In this document: piece after piece, positions 48,890-62,741 of the stretch
Numbering within the stretch: position 1 is the first letter of the stretch
Layout: each line of letters begins with the position of its first letter
Origin: Caldimonas brevitalea
GTDB taxonomy: Bacteria > Pseudomonadota > Gammaproteobacteria > Burkholderiales > Burkholderiaceae_C
Direction of reading: 5' to 3'
DNA: 64,000 nt
NCBI RefSeq assembly: GCF_001017435.1
Contig: NZ_CP011371.1
Location: 4,402,001 to 4,466,000, forward strand
Made by a program: the position numbers and the translations under genes
Notes under the pieces: model-generated
What the model was told of the DNA's origin: nothing
The model's input: only the letters and a program-made list of their open reading frames with translations
The model's database searches: none

Positions 48890-49480
48890 TTGTTCACAAC
48901 CCGCTTGCTAGCCTGCTCAGCCGTGGCCTTCGCCTTGGTCAGCGTCGCCGTGCCCGTCCAGGCGCAAACCAAGAAGGAACTGGTGCAGAAGCTGCTGCAG
49001 TTGCAGCAGCCCGGCATCGAGGCGCTGGCTCGCAACATCGCCGAACAGCCGGCGGCGCAGCTGATGAACGAAGCCGGCCAGTTGCTCAAGACCCAGGTGC
49101 CGGAAGCCAAGCGCCAGGCCGCCGCGAAAGCCATCGAAGCCGACATCAAGAAGTACCTGGACGAGGCGACGCCGCTGGTGCGCGACCGCGCCGTAAAGCT
49201 CGCCCCTTCGACGCTGGGCGCCGTGATGGAAGAGAAGTTCAGCGAAGACGAACTCAAGCAGATCATCGCGTGGCTCGAATCGCCGGTCAGCAAGAAGTAC
49301 CAGCAGTCGCTGCCCGACCTGCAGAAGTCGCTGGCGCAGAAGCTCGTCGACGACACACGGCCGAGCGTCGAGCCCAAGATCCGCCAACTGCAGGCCAACA
49401 TCCGTAAACAACTGGGCATCGCCGAGCCGGCCGCGGGCAGCGCCTCGGCCCCCGGTACCGCGGCCAAGCCGAAGAAGTGA
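48890..49480 (+). CDS. DUF2059 periplasmic protein (TTG start)
   Basis: This 196-residue exported protein has a signal peptide ending near VQAQ, then a helical DUF2059 domain with [21 protein letters not shown] and a low-complexity Ala/Pro/Lys tail. The function is unknown. No ATG fits. TTG 48890 is preceded by CCAGGAG at good spacing and gives a normal signal peptide. It lies between gyrA and serC, a conserved place in Burkholderiales, and its stop TGA overlaps a possible serC ATG at 49480. Confidence 0.88.
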   Translation: MFTTRLLACSAVAFALVSVAVPVQAQTKKELVQKLLQLQQPGIEALARNIAEQPAAQLMNEAGQLLKTQVPEAKRQAAAKAIEADIKKYLDEATPLVRDRAVKLAPSTLGAVMEEKFSEDELKQIIAWLESPVSKKYQQSLPDLQKSLAQKLVDDTRPSVEPKIRQLQANIRKQLGIAEPAAGSASAPGTAAKPKK

Positions 49481-49485
49481 TGCCG

Positions 49486-50577
49486 ATGAAGCGCCCGTAC
49501 AACTTCTCCGCCGGGCCGGCGACCCTGCCGCCGGAAGTGCTGGAACAAGCGGCGGCCGAAATGCTCGACTGGCATGGCAGCGGCATGGGCGTGATGGAAA
49601 TGAGCCATCGCGGCCGCGAGTTCACGTCGATCCGGGACCAGGCCGAGGCCGATCTGCGTGAGCTGATGGCGGTGCCGGCCCATTTCAAAGTCTTGTTCAT
49701 GCAGGGCGGGGGGCTGGCGCAGAACGCGATCGTGCCGATGAACCTTTCCCGCGGCGGTGCGGCCGACTTCGTCGTCACCGGCAGCTGGTCGCAAAAGTCG
49801 CACAAGGAGGCGAAGCGCTACTGCACGGCCCATGTCGCCGCCAGCAACGACGCCGATCGCCACACCCGCATCCCGGCGCCGGAAAGCTGGAAGCTCGACG
49901 CCAAGGCCGCCTACGTCCACCTGTGCACCAACGAGACCATCCACGGCGTCGAATTCCAGTCGCTGCCTGACCTGAAGGCTCTGGGCAGCGACGCGGCGCT
50001 CGTGATCGACTGCTCGTCGCACATCGCCACCCGGCCGATCGACTGGTCCCGTGTCGGCCTGGCGTTTGCCGGCGCCCAGAAAAACATCGGCCCCTCCGGC
50101 GTGACGATCGTGTTCGTGCGGGAAGACCTGCTGGGCCATGCGCTGCCGGTCTGCCCGTCGGTGTTCGACTACAAGGTGGTGGCCGACAACGATTCGATGC
50201 TGAACACGCCGCCGACCTACGCGATCTACATCGCCGGGCTGGTGTTCCAGTGGCTCAAGCGCCAGGGCGGCATCGCCGCGATGGAGCAGCGCAACGTCAC
50301 GAAGGCGCAGCTGGTTTACGACTACGTCGACACCTCGGGCTATTACCGCAACGAGGTCGACAAGAGCTGCCGCTCGCGCATGAACATTCCCTTCTTCCTG
50401 CCCGACGACAAGCTCAACGACGCCTTCCTCGCCGGCGCCAAGGAGCGCGGCCTGCTGCAGCTGAAGGGCCACAAGAGCGTGGGCGGCATGCGCGCCAGCC
50501 TCTACAACGCAATGCCACTGGCCGGCGCCCAGGCGCTGGTCGACTACATGCGAGAATTTGCTGCTCGCCATGGCTGA
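49486..50577 (+). CDS. serC: Phosphoserine aminotransferase SerC
   Basis: This PLP enzyme makes phosphoserine for serine synthesis and also acts in pyridoxal phosphate synthesis. The 363-residue protein starts with [13 protein letters not shown] and has the PLP-lysine segment [11 protein letters not shown] and the substrate-binding [11 protein letters not shown] 49486 (MKRPYNF) is chosen; ATG 49480, overlapping the previous stop, would add two residues. It overlaps pheA by 8 bases. Confidence 0.97.
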   Translation: MKRPYNFSAGPATLPPEVLEQAAAEMLDWHGSGMGVMEMSHRGREFTSIRDQAEADLRELMAVPAHFKVLFMQGGGLAQNAIVPMNLSRGGAADFVVTGSWSQKSHKEAKRYCTAHVAASNDADRHTRIPAPESWKLDAKAAYVHLCTNETIHGVEFQSLPDLKALGSDAALVIDCSSHIATRPIDWSRVGLAFAGAQKNIGPSGVTIVFVREDLLGHALPVCPSVFDYKVVADNDSMLNTPPTYAIYIAGLVFQWLKRQGGIAAMEQRNVTKAQLVYDYVDTSGYYRNEVDKSCRSRMNIPFFLPDDKLNDAFLAGAKERGLLQLKGHKSVGGMRASLYNAMPLAGAQALVDYMREFAARHG

Positions 50578-51670
50578 CCTCCCCCCCACCGCCGACCTGA
50601 ACACGCTGCGCACCCTGATCGACCGCGTCGACCGGGAGTTGCTCGCGCTGCTGAACCGTCGTGCTTCGCTGGCCCAGGCGGTCGGCGAGTTGAAGAAGAA
50701 GGAAGGCTCGGTGGTGTTCCGCCCCGAGCGCGAGGCCCAGGTCATCGACGGCCTGAAAGCCGTCAATACCGGCCCGTTGATGACCGAATCGGTCGCACCG
50801 ATCTGGCGCGAGATCATGTCGGCCTGCCGCGCCCTGGAAACACCCACCCGGGTGGCCTATCTGGGCCCGGCCGGCACCTTCAGCGAGCTGGCGGCGCTCG
50901 GCTACTTCGGCAACTCCATCGTCAGGATTCCGTGCGTCAGCATCGACGAGGTGTTCCGCACCACCAGTGCGGGTGCGGCCGACTTCGGCGTGGTGCCGGT
51001 GGAGAACTCGACCGAGGGTGTCGTGGCCCGCTCGCTCGACCTGTTCTTGACCGAGCCGCTGTTCATCATCGGCGAGACCAGCCTGTTCGTGCGCCACAAC
51101 CTGCTGCGCAAGCACAACACGCTGCAAGGCATCGAGGCGGTGTGCGCACACCCGCAGGCGCTGGCCCAGTGCCACGGCTGGCTCAGCAACCACCTGCCCA
51201 ACGTCGAGCGGCGGCCGGTGGCGAGCAACGCCGAGGGCGCGCGCCTGGCCGCCGAGGACTCCCGACTGGCGGCCATTGCCAGCGACCGCGCCGCCAGCGA
51301 ATACGGCCTGCATGTGTTGTCGCCTGGCATCCAGGACGACCCGCACAACCGCACCCGCTTCGCGATCGTGACCCACCCCACCCGGCATCCGCAGCCCAAG
51401 TCGTCGGGCCACGACTGCACCAGCCTGGTAGTGTCGGTGACCAACCGCCCCGGCGCGGTGCACGACATGCTCGTGCCGCTGAAGCAGCACGACGTGTCGA
51501 TGACCCGGTTCGAATCGCGACCGGCCCGGTCCGGGCAATGGGAGTACTACTTCTACATCGACTTGCAGGGCCATCCCGACGATGCCAAAGTGGCAGCAGC
51601 CTTGAAGGAGCTGCGCGCGGTCTGCGCCTTCTTCAAGCTGTTGGGCACCTACCCGATCGACGTGCACTGA
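50570..51670 (+). CDS. pheA: Bifunctional chorismate mutase/prephenate dehydratase (P-protein)
   Basis: This 366-residue enzyme makes phenylpyruvate from chorismate. The N-terminal AroQ chorismate mutase (about 8-95) has [20 protein letters not shown]; the dehydratase (about 100-275) has [20 protein letters not shown] and the catalytic TRF motif in [10 protein letters not shown]-terminal ACT domain (about 285-360) with RPGAVHDML and [14 protein letters not shown] serves feedback control by phenylalanine. ATG 50570 (MADLPPT) lies inside the serC end. Confidence 0.97.
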   Translation: MADLPPTADLNTLRTLIDRVDRELLALLNRRASLAQAVGELKKKEGSVVFRPEREAQVIDGLKAVNTGPLMTESVAPIWREIMSACRALETPTRVAYLGPAGTFSELAALGYFGNSIVRIPCVSIDEVFRTTSAGAADFGVVPVENSTEGVVARSLDLFLTEPLFIIGETSLFVRHNLLRKHNTLQGIEAVCAHPQALAQCHGWLSNHLPNVERRPVASNAEGARLAAEDSRLAAIASDRAASEYGLHVLSPGIQDDPHNRTRFAIVTHPTRHPQPKSSGHDCTSLVVSVTNRPGAVHDMLVPLKQHDVSMTRFESRPARSGQWEYYFYIDLQGHPDDAKVAAALKELRAVCAFFKLLGTYPIDVH

Positions 51671-51689
51671 GCCGGCGGAGTTTGCACAG

Positions 51690-52574
51690 ATGTTCAATCA
51701 ACTGGGTGTGATCGGCTGCGGCCTGATGGGCGGTTCGTTCGCGCTCGCCCTCAAGCGCGCCGGCCTGGTCAAGCGCGTGATCGGCTATAGCAAGTCGCCG
51801 TCGACCACAGAGAAAGCCAAACGGCTCGGGGTCATCGACATGGCGGCCGAATCGGCCTTGCTGGCCGTGTCGGGCTCGGACGTGGTGCTGATTTCGGTGC
51901 CAGTGGCCGCATCGGAGGCCACCTTCAAGGCGATTCGGCACCTGGTCGAGCCGGGCGTGCTGTTCATGGACGTGGGCTCGACCAAACGTGACGTCGTCGA
52001 CGCTGCGCGGCGCGCCCTCAAGGACCGTGTCGAGTCGTTCGTCCCCGCCCACCCGATCGCGGGCAAGGAGGTGTCGGGCGTCGAGAACGCCGACCCCCTG
52101 CTCTACTCGGGACGCCAGGTGATCTTGACGCCGCTGCCGCAGACCGATCCCAAGCTGCTGCAGAAGGCGACCGACGTCTGGGCCGCCATCGGCGCCCAGG
52201 TGCTCAAGATGAGCCCCGAAAACCACGATGCCGCCTTTGCCGCCGTCAGCCACCTGCCTCATTTGCTCGCCTTCGCGTATTTCAGCTCGATCCACAAGCA
52301 GCCTGCCGGCAAGGACTTTTTGTCGTTGGCCGGCCCCGGATTCCGCGACTTCACGCGCATTGCCGCCAGCGACCCTGCCATCTGGCGCGACATTTTGCTG
52401 GCCAACAAGGAAGAGATCCTGAAGCAGTCGATGCGCTTTCGGCACACCCTCGACGCACTCGAGCACGTGATGAAGAGCGGCAATGCCGAAGCGCTCGAAG
52501 ACCTGATCCGCAGTGCCGCCGATGCCCGCTCCGGCTGGCAGATGTCCACCCCCAAACCCACCCCGGGCCGCTGA
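51690..52574 (+). CDS. tyrA: Prephenate dehydrogenase TyrA
   Basis: This 294-residue NAD-dependent enzyme makes 4-hydroxyphenylpyruvate for tyrosine. The dinucleotide-binding GCGLMGGS is at residues 10-17, followed by [13 protein letters not shown] [14 protein letters not shown] and [14 protein letters not shown] with the catalytic His. It stands alone without a fused chorismate mutase. It follows pheA by 19 bases and precedes the aroA-cmk fusion. Confidence 0.95.
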   Translation: MFNQLGVIGCGLMGGSFALALKRAGLVKRVIGYSKSPSTTEKAKRLGVIDMAAESALLAVSGSDVVLISVPVAASEATFKAIRHLVEPGVLFMDVGSTKRDVVDAARRALKDRVESFVPAHPIAGKEVSGVENADPLLYSGRQVILTPLPQTDPKLLQKATDVWAAIGAQVLKMSPENHDAAFAAVSHLPHLLAFAYFSSIHKQPAGKDFLSLAGPGFRDFTRIAASDPAIWRDILLANKEEILKQSMRFRHTLDALEHVMKSGNAEALEDLIRSAADARSGWQMSTPKPTPGR

Positions 52575-52611
52575 CGCGGCACACCCTCGACCGGCTCGCC
52601 GGCCCCCGCGC

Positions 52612-54615
52612 ATGTACGCCACCGAGTTCCTCGACCTTCCCCCGATGCACGCGGCCGCCGGCACCGTGCAACTGCCTGGCTCCAAAAGCATTTCCAACCG
52701 ATTGCTGCTGCTGGCGGGGCTGTGCCAAGGCCAGACCGTGTTGCACGACCTGCTCGACTCGGACGACACCCGCGTGATGATCGCGGCGCTGCGGCAACTC
52801 GGCTGCGCGATCGAACCGCGGCAGGACGGCGGGCTGCGTGTGACGGGGCTGGGCGGGCGGCTGGCGGTGAAGCAGGGGCAGCTGTTTCTCGGCAACGCCG
52901 GGACGGCGATGCGGCCGCTGTGCGCGGCGCTGGCGGTGCTGAGCGCGCGCGAAGGCGGCAGTTTCGAGGTCAGCGGCGTCGCCCGCATGCACGAGCGACC
53001 GATCGGCGACCTGGTCGACGCGCTGCGCGGACTGGGCTGCCGCATCGACTACCTGGGCCACGAGGGCTATCCGCCGTTGCGGCTGGCGGGCGGAAACGTG
53101 CACATCGGCGCGCAGATCCGGGTTCGCGGCGACGTTTCCAGCCAATTCCTGACCGCGCTGCTGTTGGCCTTGCCGCTGGTCAGCGACCACGGCGCCGTGG
53201 TCATCGAGGTCGAGGGCGAACTGATCTCCAAGCCCTACATCGAGATCACGCTCAATCTGCTGCAGCGTTTCGGCATCCAGGTCGAGCGCAACGGCTGGCG
53301 CCGCTTCACGGTGCCCGCCGGCAGCGTTTACCGATCGCCCGGGCAGGTGCACGTCGAAGGCGACGCGTCGTCAGCCTCCTATTTCGTCGCGTTGGGCGCG
53401 CTGGCGGCCCAGCCGGAGGCCCCGCTGCGCATCGAAGGTGTCGGCGCCGACTCGATCCAGGGTGACATCCGCTTCGTCGAGGCCGCCGAGGCGATGGGGG
53501 CGCAGGTGAAGCGCGGCCCCAACTGGCTGGAAGTGAGCCGTGGCCGCTGGCCGCTGCGCGCGCTCGACCTCGATTGCAACCACATCCCCGACGCGGCCAT
53601 GACGCTGGCGGTGATGGCGCTTTATGCGGACGGCCCGACGACGCTGCGCAACATCGCCAGCTGGCGTGTCAAGGAGACCGACCGTATTGCCGCGATGGCG
53701 GCCGAGTTGCGCAAGCTCGGCGCCGAGGTGCGCGAGGGCGACGACTTCATCGAAGTGCATCCGTTGTCGGCGTGGCAGCCGGCGGCGATCAAAACCTATG
53801 ACGACCACCGTGTCGCCATGTGCTTTTCGCTGGCAGCTTTCAACCCGCTGGCCGGGGCGAGCGTGCCGGTGCGCATCCTCGACCCGAAATGCGTCGCCAA
53901 GACCTTCCCCGACTATTTCGAAACACTGTTCGGCTGTGCCCGCGCGCACGTCGACGACATCCCGGTCATCACGATCGACGGGCCGACGGCGTCGGGCAAA
54001 GGGACCCTGGCCAGCGAAGTGGCCAAGGCCCTCGGCTACCACCTGCTCGATTCGGGCTCGCTCTACCGGGCGACGGCGCTGGCCGCGTTGCGGCAGTCGG
54101 TACCGGCTGACGACGAGGAAGGCGTGGCGCGGCTGGCCACCGCCTTGTCGCTGCGTTTCGACGACCACCGCATCGAGTTGGACGGTCAGGACGTGACCGA
54201 AGAACTGCGGCGCGAAGACGTGGGGCTGCTCGCCTCGCGCGTGTCGGCGCATGCCCGCGTGCGCGACGCGCTGCGCGAACTGCAATTGTCGTTCCGGCGC
54301 CTGCCCGGCCTGGTGGCCGACGGCCGCGACATGGGCACCGTCATCTTCCCTCAGGCCGCCCTGAAGGTGTTTCTGACCGCGAGCGCCGCGACGCGCGCCG
54401 AGCGCCGTCATAAGCAATTGATTTCTAAAGGCTTTTCTGCTAACATTTCCGACCTCCGGCAGGATTTGGAGGCGCGCGACGCACGGGACCGCTCCCGCAG
54501 CGCCGCCCCGATGAAGCCTGCCGAAGACGCGGTGTCGCTCGACAACTCCGCCTTGAGCATCGAAGAATCGGTGCAGCAAGTGCTGGCGTGGTGGAAGCAG
54601 CGCCAGCCGTTTTGA
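52612..54615 (+). CDS. aroA-cmk: Fused EPSP synthase (AroA) and cytidylate kinase (Cmk)
   Basis: This 667-residue fusion joins two enzymes usually encoded by neighbouring genes. AroA (about 1-440) makes 5-enolpyruvylshikimate 3-phosphate; motifs are [21 protein letters not shown] and DDHRVAMCF. Cmk (about 452-667) phosphorylates CMP and dCMP; motifs are [11 protein letters not shown] (P loop), LDSGSLYR and [13 protein letters not shown]. The linker is about ten residues and no stop or frameshift separates them. ATG 52612 ([11 protein letters not shown]) is chosen; the frame extends to 52513 inside tyrA. The fusion is known in Comamonadaceae and relatives. Confidence 0.96.
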   Translation: MYATEFLDLPPMHAAAGTVQLPGSKSISNRLLLLAGLCQGQTVLHDLLDSDDTRVMIAALRQLGCAIEPRQDGGLRVTGLGGRLAVKQGQLFLGNAGTAMRPLCAALAVLSAREGGSFEVSGVARMHERPIGDLVDALRGLGCRIDYLGHEGYPPLRLAGGNVHIGAQIRVRGDVSSQFLTALLLALPLVSDHGAVVIEVEGELISKPYIEITLNLLQRFGIQVERNGWRRFTVPAGSVYRSPGQVHVEGDASSASYFVALGALAAQPEAPLRIEGVGADSIQGDIRFVEAAEAMGAQVKRGPNWLEVSRGRWPLRALDLDCNHIPDAAMTLAVMALYADGPTTLRNIASWRVKETDRIAAMAAELRKLGAEVREGDDFIEVHPLSAWQPAAIKTYDDHRVAMCFSLAAFNPLAGASVPVRILDPKCVAKTFPDYFETLFGCARAHVDDIPVITIDGPTASGKGTLASEVAKALGYHLLDSGSLYRATALAALRQSVPADDEEGVARLATALSLRFDDHRIELDGQDVTEELRREDVGLLASRVSAHARVRDALRELQLSFRRLPGLVADGRDMGTVIFPQAALKVFLTASAATRAERRHKQLISKGFSANISDLRQDLEARDARDRSRSAAPMKPAEDAVSLDNSALSIEESVQQVLAWWKQRQPF

Positions 54616-54654
54616 TAGCCGGGGCCGATACGCTGACCGTTCGCCGCTGGGGTT

Positions 54655-54843
54655 GGCGCCAAAACTGGCGCTGACACTGGGGTCTGCCGATCCAGCGCCG
54701 CCCAGCGGTCGATGCGGTACCGTCTCGCGCGTGCGAGGCACCAGGCCCGGACTTTCCCCTCCTGTGCGGCAAAGCACGCTGAAAGTCCGGTTCGACAACG
54801 TAACCCGCAACTTCGGTTGCAGCCACCGCCAGCGACGGCTGGC
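54655..54843 (+). promoter_or_regulatory. Structured rpsA leader with four stem-loops
   Basis: The 241-base gap before rpsA holds, in order: GCGCC/GGCGC (54656-54671); a 10-bp stem CCGGACTTTC/GAAAGTCCGG (54747-54756 with 54781-54790) enclosing a nested GTGC/GCAC hairpin; GCAAC-TTCG-GTTGC with a stable UUCG loop (54807-54820); and GCCAGC-GACG-GCTGGC (54828-54843). Protein S1 represses its own translation in E. coli through a three-hairpin leader. The same logic is inferred here. Confidence 0.55.
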
Positions 54844-54856
54844 CCCAGGAACCTGA

Positions 54857-56572
<1,716 letters not shown>

Positions 56573-56624
56573 TCCAGCCCGCGTTCCGACTGATCATCCG
56601 ACGCCCCGATCCCGCTCAGGATTC

Positions 56625-56978
56625 ATGACCCGATCCGATCTCGTGAACCAGCTGGCCGAACGTTTCGGCCAGCTCACCCACCGCGATACCGAGTTCGCGG
56701 TCAAGACCATCCTGGATGCGATGTCCGACGCTCTCGCGCGCGGGCACCGCATCGAGATCCGGGGCTTCGGCAGTTTCTCGATCAATCGCCGCCCGCCGCG
56801 GGTGGGGCGCAACCCCCGCTCCGGCGAGCAGGTGATCATTCCCGAAAAGCTCGTCCCCCACTTCAAGCCGGGCAAGGCCCTGCGTGAAGCGGTCGACGCA
56901 CGCACCGCCCCCGAGGCTGAATCAGCCGAACCGGATGACGCAGCATCTGCTGCATCGGTAGACAAGGCTGCCGCCTGA
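56625..56978 (+). CDS. ihfB: Integration host factor beta subunit
   Basis: This 117-residue DNA-bending protein of the HU/IHF family has [14 protein letters not shown] at the start, the arm region [22 protein letters not shown] with the intercalating Pro, and [11 protein letters not shown]. The tail after residue 95 is longer than in E. coli and is rich in Ala, Glu and Asp. It follows rpsA by 52 bases. Confidence 0.97.
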   Translation: MTRSDLVNQLAERFGQLTHRDTEFAVKTILDAMSDALARGHRIEIRGFGSFSINRRPPRVGRNPRSGEQVIIPEKLVPHFKPGKALREAVDARTAPEAESAEPDDAASAASVDKAAA

Positions 56979-57086
56979 GCGGCCACCGAGCCCGGCATCC
57001 ACGATGCCCCTACACGGCTGCGCACGGCCTGACGCCGTGTGTCGCACCTCGACGAGGCGACGCGGGTCGCAGCTAGAATCGCTGCG

Positions 57087-57404
57087 ATGCGAGCCCTGCT
57101 CTGGCTCTTCCGAGCCGCCATCTTCTTTCTGCTCTTCGCTTTCGCGCTGAACAATCAGCACGAAGCGCTCCTCCACTGGTTCTTCGGCTACGAGTCGCGC
57201 GCCCCGATGGTATTCATCGTGCTGGCAGCGTTTGCGCTCGGCTGCGCCTTCGGCGTGCTGGCGATGGTGCCGAGTTGGTGGCGCCATCGGCGCGCCGCCC
57301 GCAGCACCCCGCTGCCCACGCCTGCCGAAACGCCGGCGGCCACGGCGCCGGTGGTCGTCGAGGAAGCCCTGCCGCTGATGCACCCCCCGCGCGATGGACT
57401 TTGA
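57087..57404 (+). CDS. lapA: Lipopolysaccharide assembly protein LapA
   Basis: This 105-residue inner-membrane protein has two hydrophobic segments (about 5-22 and 39-60), the second followed by a basic stretch WWRHRRAAR and a Pro/Ala tail. LapA works with LapB in controlling LpxC turnover and LPS assembly. ATG 57087 (MRALLWLFR) is chosen over the frame opening at 57039, which lacks a ribosome site. It overlaps lapB by 11 bases. Confidence 0.88.
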   Translation: MRALLWLFRAAIFFLLFAFALNNQHEALLHWFFGYESRAPMVFIVLAAFALGCAFGVLAMVPSWWRHRRAARSTPLPTPAETPAATAPVVVEEALPLMHPPRDGL

Positions 57405-58551
57405 TTTCCAGTGGCTGCTGCTCGGCCTGCCGCTGGCCTTCGCGCTCGGCTGGCTTGCGTCGCGCATCGATGTGCGACAACTGCGCTCGGCGGAACGCGA
57501 GTCGCCCAAGGCGTACTTCAAAGGGCTGAACCTGCTGCTGAACGAACAGCAGGACAAGGCCATCGATGCCTTCATCGAGGCGGTCCAGCACGACCCCGAC
57601 ACCTCCGACCTGCACTTCGCGCTCGGCAATCTGTTTCGCCGGCGCGGTGAGTACGAGCGGGCGGTCCGGGTGCACGAGCATCTGCTCGGGCGGGCCGACC
57701 TGCCGCGCGAAGAGCGCGAGCGGGCGCAGTTCGCACTCGCCCAGGACTTTCTCAAGGCGGGTCTGTTCGACCGGGCAGAGATGGCCTACCAGGCGCTCGA
57801 AGGCTCGGCCTTCCGCACCGACGCCTGGCTGGCCCTGCTGACCTTGTACGAGCGCTCACGCGACTGGGGCAAGGCGATCGACGTGGCGCGCAAGCTCGAA
57901 GCGGCCGGCGCCGGATCGTTCTCGAGCCGCATCGCGCACTGCTGGTGCGAGATCGCCCTCGACGCCGACGCGCGCGCCGATGCCGCAGCGGCCGAAGAGG
58001 CCTTGCGTGAAGCACGCCGCGTGGCCCCTCAGGCGCCCCGCCCGGTGGTGCTGGCCGGCCACCGCCTGGCCCGCCAGGGCCGTCACGCCGAAGCGCTGGA
58101 GATGTGGCACGAATTGATGACCGCCAACCCGGCGGCATTTGCACTCGTGGCCCAGGACTATGCCGCCTCGGCGCTGGCCTTGCAGCAGCCGGAGCTGGCG
58201 AAGGAACGCCTCAAGGCCCTCTACGAGCGGGCCCCGTCGGTCGACCTGCTGGCCGCCTTGCGGCAACTGGAAGACGACCCGCGCATGCGCCGCCACGCCA
58301 TCGCGCAGCATCTGTCCAAACACCCCTCGATGGCCTCGGCCCTGCACCTGCTCGACGAGAGCACTGTGCAGGGACAGGCGTTGTCGCCGGCCGAGCTGCA
58401 GCACCTGCAGCAGGTGCTGGCGCATTCGGCCAAACCCTTGCAGCGCTACCGCTGTGCCGCGTGCGGCTTCGAGGCCTCGCACTACTTCTGGCAATGCCCG
58501 GGCTGCCACACCTGGGACAGCTATCCGCCGCGGCGCATCGAAGACTACTGA
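57394..58551 (+). CDS. lapB: Lipopolysaccharide assembly protein LapB
   Basis: This 385-residue protein has an N-terminal membrane anchor (FDFQWLLLGLPLAFALGWLAS), then about nine TPR-type helical repeats. A C-terminal rubredoxin-like knuckle has Cys354, Cys357, Cys368 and Cys371 (RCAACGF and WQCPGCHTW). In enterobacteria LapB (YciM) delivers LpxC to FtsH and so limits LPS synthesis. Its start is inside lapA. Confidence 0.95.
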   Translation: MDFDFQWLLLGLPLAFALGWLASRIDVRQLRSAERESPKAYFKGLNLLLNEQQDKAIDAFIEAVQHDPDTSDLHFALGNLFRRRGEYERAVRVHEHLLGRADLPREERERAQFALAQDFLKAGLFDRAEMAYQALEGSAFRTDAWLALLTLYERSRDWGKAIDVARKLEAAGAGSFSSRIAHCWCEIALDADARADAAAAEEALREARRVAPQAPRPVVLAGHRLARQGRHAEALEMWHELMTANPAAFALVAQDYAASALALQQPELAKERLKALYERAPSVDLLAALRQLEDDPRMRRHAIAQHLSKHPSMASALHLLDESTVQGQALSPAELQHLQQVLAHSAKPLQRYRCAACGFEASHYFWQCPGCHTWDSYPPRRIEDY

Positions 58552-58659
58552 CGCCGGGGGCCAGAGGCCCTGCGCACGCGCGAGCACAAGAAGCGTGTTC
58601 GCCATGCGCTCCCTCCCGCCGCCTTTCATGCCGTTTCAGGGTCGCCTCTGACGGTAGTG

Positions 58660-58745
58660 CTTGACAGCCTGTGCATTCCTCCCGCTGACCTGCTTGACAG
58701 GCGACGCTTCCACCTCCCCGTCCTAGACTGCGTGCAGCTTGTCAG
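58660..58745 (+). repeat. Three GCTTGWCAG repeats upstream of the HHH gene
   Basis: GCTTGACAG occurs at 58660-58668 and 58692-58700 and GCTTGTCAG at 58737-58745, in the 236-base gap before the helix-hairpin-helix gene. Starts are 32 and 45 bases apart, near three and just over four helical turns. They could be sites of an unidentified regulator; the TTGACA parts could also serve as -35 elements. Confidence 0.45.
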
Positions 58746-58787
58746 AAGCGTCTGGCAAGCGCCACACAACACCTCGGGAGGAAACGC

Positions 58788-59129
58788 ATGCTGAAGAAGA
58801 TTGTTCTGGTCCTGCTCACCTGTCTGGCCACCGCGGCCTCCGCCGCCGTCGATGCGAACAAGGCCGATCAAGCCCAGCTCGAAAGCATCAAGGGCGTCGG
58901 CGCGTCGCTGTCGACGCGCATCATGACCGAGCGCAAGAACGGCCCCTACAAGAACTGGGACGACTTGATCTCGCGGGTCCAAGGGGTCGGCAAAGGAAGC
59001 GCCGCACGCTTGTCGAAAGAGGGGCTGACCGTCAACGGTGCGCCCTACAGCGACGCGGTTCCGCAGACCAAGAACGACGACAAGGCGGCCCCGAAACCGG
59101 CCGCCCCCAAAGCAGCACCGAAGCCGTAA
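58788..59129 (+). CDS. Exported helix-hairpin-helix (ComEA-like) protein
   Basis: This 113-residue protein has a signal peptide (KKIVLVLLTCLATAASA) and then a pair of helix-hairpin-helix motifs, ESIKGVGASLSTRIMTER and SRVQGVGKGSAARL, as in the DNA-binding domain of the competence protein ComEA. The tail is Lys/Pro/Ala-rich. It could bind DNA in the periplasm. GGGAGGAA is well placed before the ATG. It is monocistronic with its own terminator. Confidence 0.9.
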   Translation: MLKKIVLVLLTCLATAASAAVDANKADQAQLESIKGVGASLSTRIMTERKNGPYKNWDDLISRVQGVGKGSAARLSKEGLTVNGAPYSDAVPQTKNDDKAAPKPAAPKAAPKP

Positions 59130-59164
59130 GAGCCGCTCAGTTCGACTGAGCCGCCACGGCAGTG

Positions 59165-59195
59165 AGTACGCCCCGGGTCCCGGGGCGTACTTTTT
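59165..59195 (+). terminator. Rho-independent terminator after the HHH gene
   Basis: A 13-bp inverted repeat, AGTACGCCCCGGG (59165-59177) with CCCGGGGCGTACT (59179-59191), leads into TTTTT at 59191-59195. Because the stem is nearly continuous and A-rich sequence is lacking on the other side, it should work for the plus strand only. Confidence 0.9.
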
Positions 59196-59339
59196 GATGC
59201 TGCAGACGAAGCGGCCGGCTCCGGGCGCCAACCGGTCATAGCCGGTTCAGCGGAGCGCCTTCGTACCGAGTTGGGTTGAGACCAGCCGCAGGTTCACGAG
59301 GGCGCCCCGGCGTAACGGCGGGGCCGCCACAGGCACTAC

Positions 59340-61166
<1,827 letters not shown>

Positions 61167-61465
61167 GACGATCTCTGCCAAGTTGGGTGGGGGCCTCGCG
61201 GGCTGAATGCCAACGCGGCGGTCGTGCGAACGCTTGATGAGCAGCCTCGCGGAAGGCCGAGTATCGAAGTCCCTCCAAACGAGATCAACTACGGCTTTTC
61301 GGTTGCAAGGCGCTGCACACGTTCCAACTTGTACAGCTGTGCATCATCGCCGGGAGGCACTTGTCGGCACGCGAGCAAGAATCAAGTGATCGCCAACGCG
61401 ACAGCTCTGCGGCGAGGCTGGTGGTGTGTGGGGTGCCGGGAAGGCAAGCCGGCGACGCGCCGCCC

Positions 61466-62695
61466 TCAGGCCCGGACCTCGATCTGGCCGCTCCCTGCGT
61501 CGGCCGTTCGGGCCTGCCAGCCGAAGAAGCGGATGACTTCGTCGCGTCGCGCCAGCGTGTCGTCTCGCCCCAGCGCCATCAGCTCGCGCGTGTAGTCGGA
61601 TTCGAACAGCAGATAGCTGGCCAATGCGGCGCCGCGGGCGTCGCCGGGCACACTGGTCACGCCCAGGGCGCGCAGCATGGTGCGGATCGGCAGCGGCAAT
61701 GCCGCCACATGGCGGCCGGCGATGTCGTCCAGGCGCTGGCTCGGGGCGATCACCAGCACGTCGAGCGGACGCAGCGACGTGCGGCTGCGCAGCTCAGGCG
61801 GCATCAGCGACAGGGTGTGGTTGATACGTTGCAGCCGCTCCACATCGACCGCCAGCGCATCGAGGAAGATGTTGGACAACGCATGTCCGGCGATCTGCGC
61901 CAGGTTGGGATAGTCCTGCGACACGATGCGGCGCCCCGGCGGCTCGTGCAAGCGCCCGGCCCCCACCACCAGGATGCGCTGCGCGCCGAGATGTACCGCA
62001 GGCGAAATCGGCGCTGCCTGACGCATCGAGCCGTCGCCAAAAAACTCGCGCGCGCCGGCCAACGGCAGCGGCACCGCGGGAAACACGAAGGGAATGGCCG
62101 ACGAGGCGAGCAGATGCTCACGCGTGATACGGTCGCGGACCGCGAGGCGCTGGGAACGGGTCCACGGCAGGATGTCGTCGCTGCTCTGGTAGAAGGTGAC
62201 GTGTTGCCCGGACGAGTAGCTGGAGGCCGTGACGGCAAGGGCCTGCAAGTGGCCCTCGTCCATCAGACCATCGAGCCGCTCGAACGGGATCATCTCGTCG
62301 AGCAGTGTCGCCAGCGGCGTGTTGTCGAGCAAGGAACGCGGCCGCGCCCGCCGCCACCGGGCGATCACCCACCCGAGCGACAGCATCGACAACCAGCGCG
62401 CCCCGCTGCGCATCACGCCCACCGAGTCGGCCCGGTAGACCTGTTCGGCACGGAAGTTCGACCACACCTCTCGCAGGTTGTGCACCGCGCCGAGGAAGTT
62501 GTCGGCCTTGCATGCCAGCGCGGAGCCGATGATGGCGCCCGCCGAGGTGCCGGCGATGATCGGGAAAGGATTGCCGCGGTCGTGGGCACCGCAGTCGCGG
62601 CAGATGTCGGCAATGGCTTCGAGCACGCCGACCTGATACGCCGCACGGGCACCGCCGCCCATCAGCACCAGTCCCGTGTTGGTGTGGTTGTGCAT
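61466..62695 (-). CDS. Patatin-like phospholipase
   Basis: This 409-residue cytoplasmic acyl hydrolase of the patatin family has an oxyanion Gly-rich loop GLVLMGGGARAAYQVG, nucleophile Ser51 in GTSAG and catalytic Asp221 in FGDGSMRQ, so the dyad is intact. About 150 further residues follow the patatin domain and may be regulatory. No signal peptide is seen. GAAGG lies before the ATG. The 299 bases downstream, before the GH6 gene on the same strand, contain nothing recognisable. Confidence 0.92.
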   Translation of the reverse strand: MHNHTNTGLVLMGGGARAAYQVGVLEAIADICRDCGAHDRGNPFPIIAGTSAGAIIGSALACKADNFLGAVHNLREVWSNFRAEQVYRADSVGVMRSGARWLSMLSLGWVIARWRRARPRSLLDNTPLATLLDEMIPFERLDGLMDEGHLQALAVTASSYSSGQHVTFYQSSDDILPWTRSQRLAVRDRITREHLLASSAIPFVFPAVPLPLAGAREFFGDGSMRQAAPISPAVHLGAQRILVVGAGRLHEPPGRRIVSQDYPNLAQIAGHALSNIFLDALAVDVERLQRINHTLSLMPPELRSRTSLRPLDVLVIAPSQRLDDIAGRHVAALPLPIRTMLRALGVTSVPGDARGAALASYLLFESDYTRELMALGRDDTLARRDEVIRFFGWQARTADAGSGQIEVRA

Positions 62696-62741
62696 GGCCG
62701 GCCTTCAGCAGCAACAGAGGTGGAGCGTCGCGCTACGCCCT

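Noticed and set aside
54747..54790. GAAAGTCCGG resembling the conserved core of RNase P RNA
   Set aside because: The other conserved RNase P segments and the expected length are absent; the bases are better explained as one arm of a hairpin in the rpsA leader.
58694..58729. TTGACA followed by TAGACT as a sigma70 promoter for the helix-hairpin-helix gene
   Set aside because: The spacing is 24 bases, far from the 16-18 needed.
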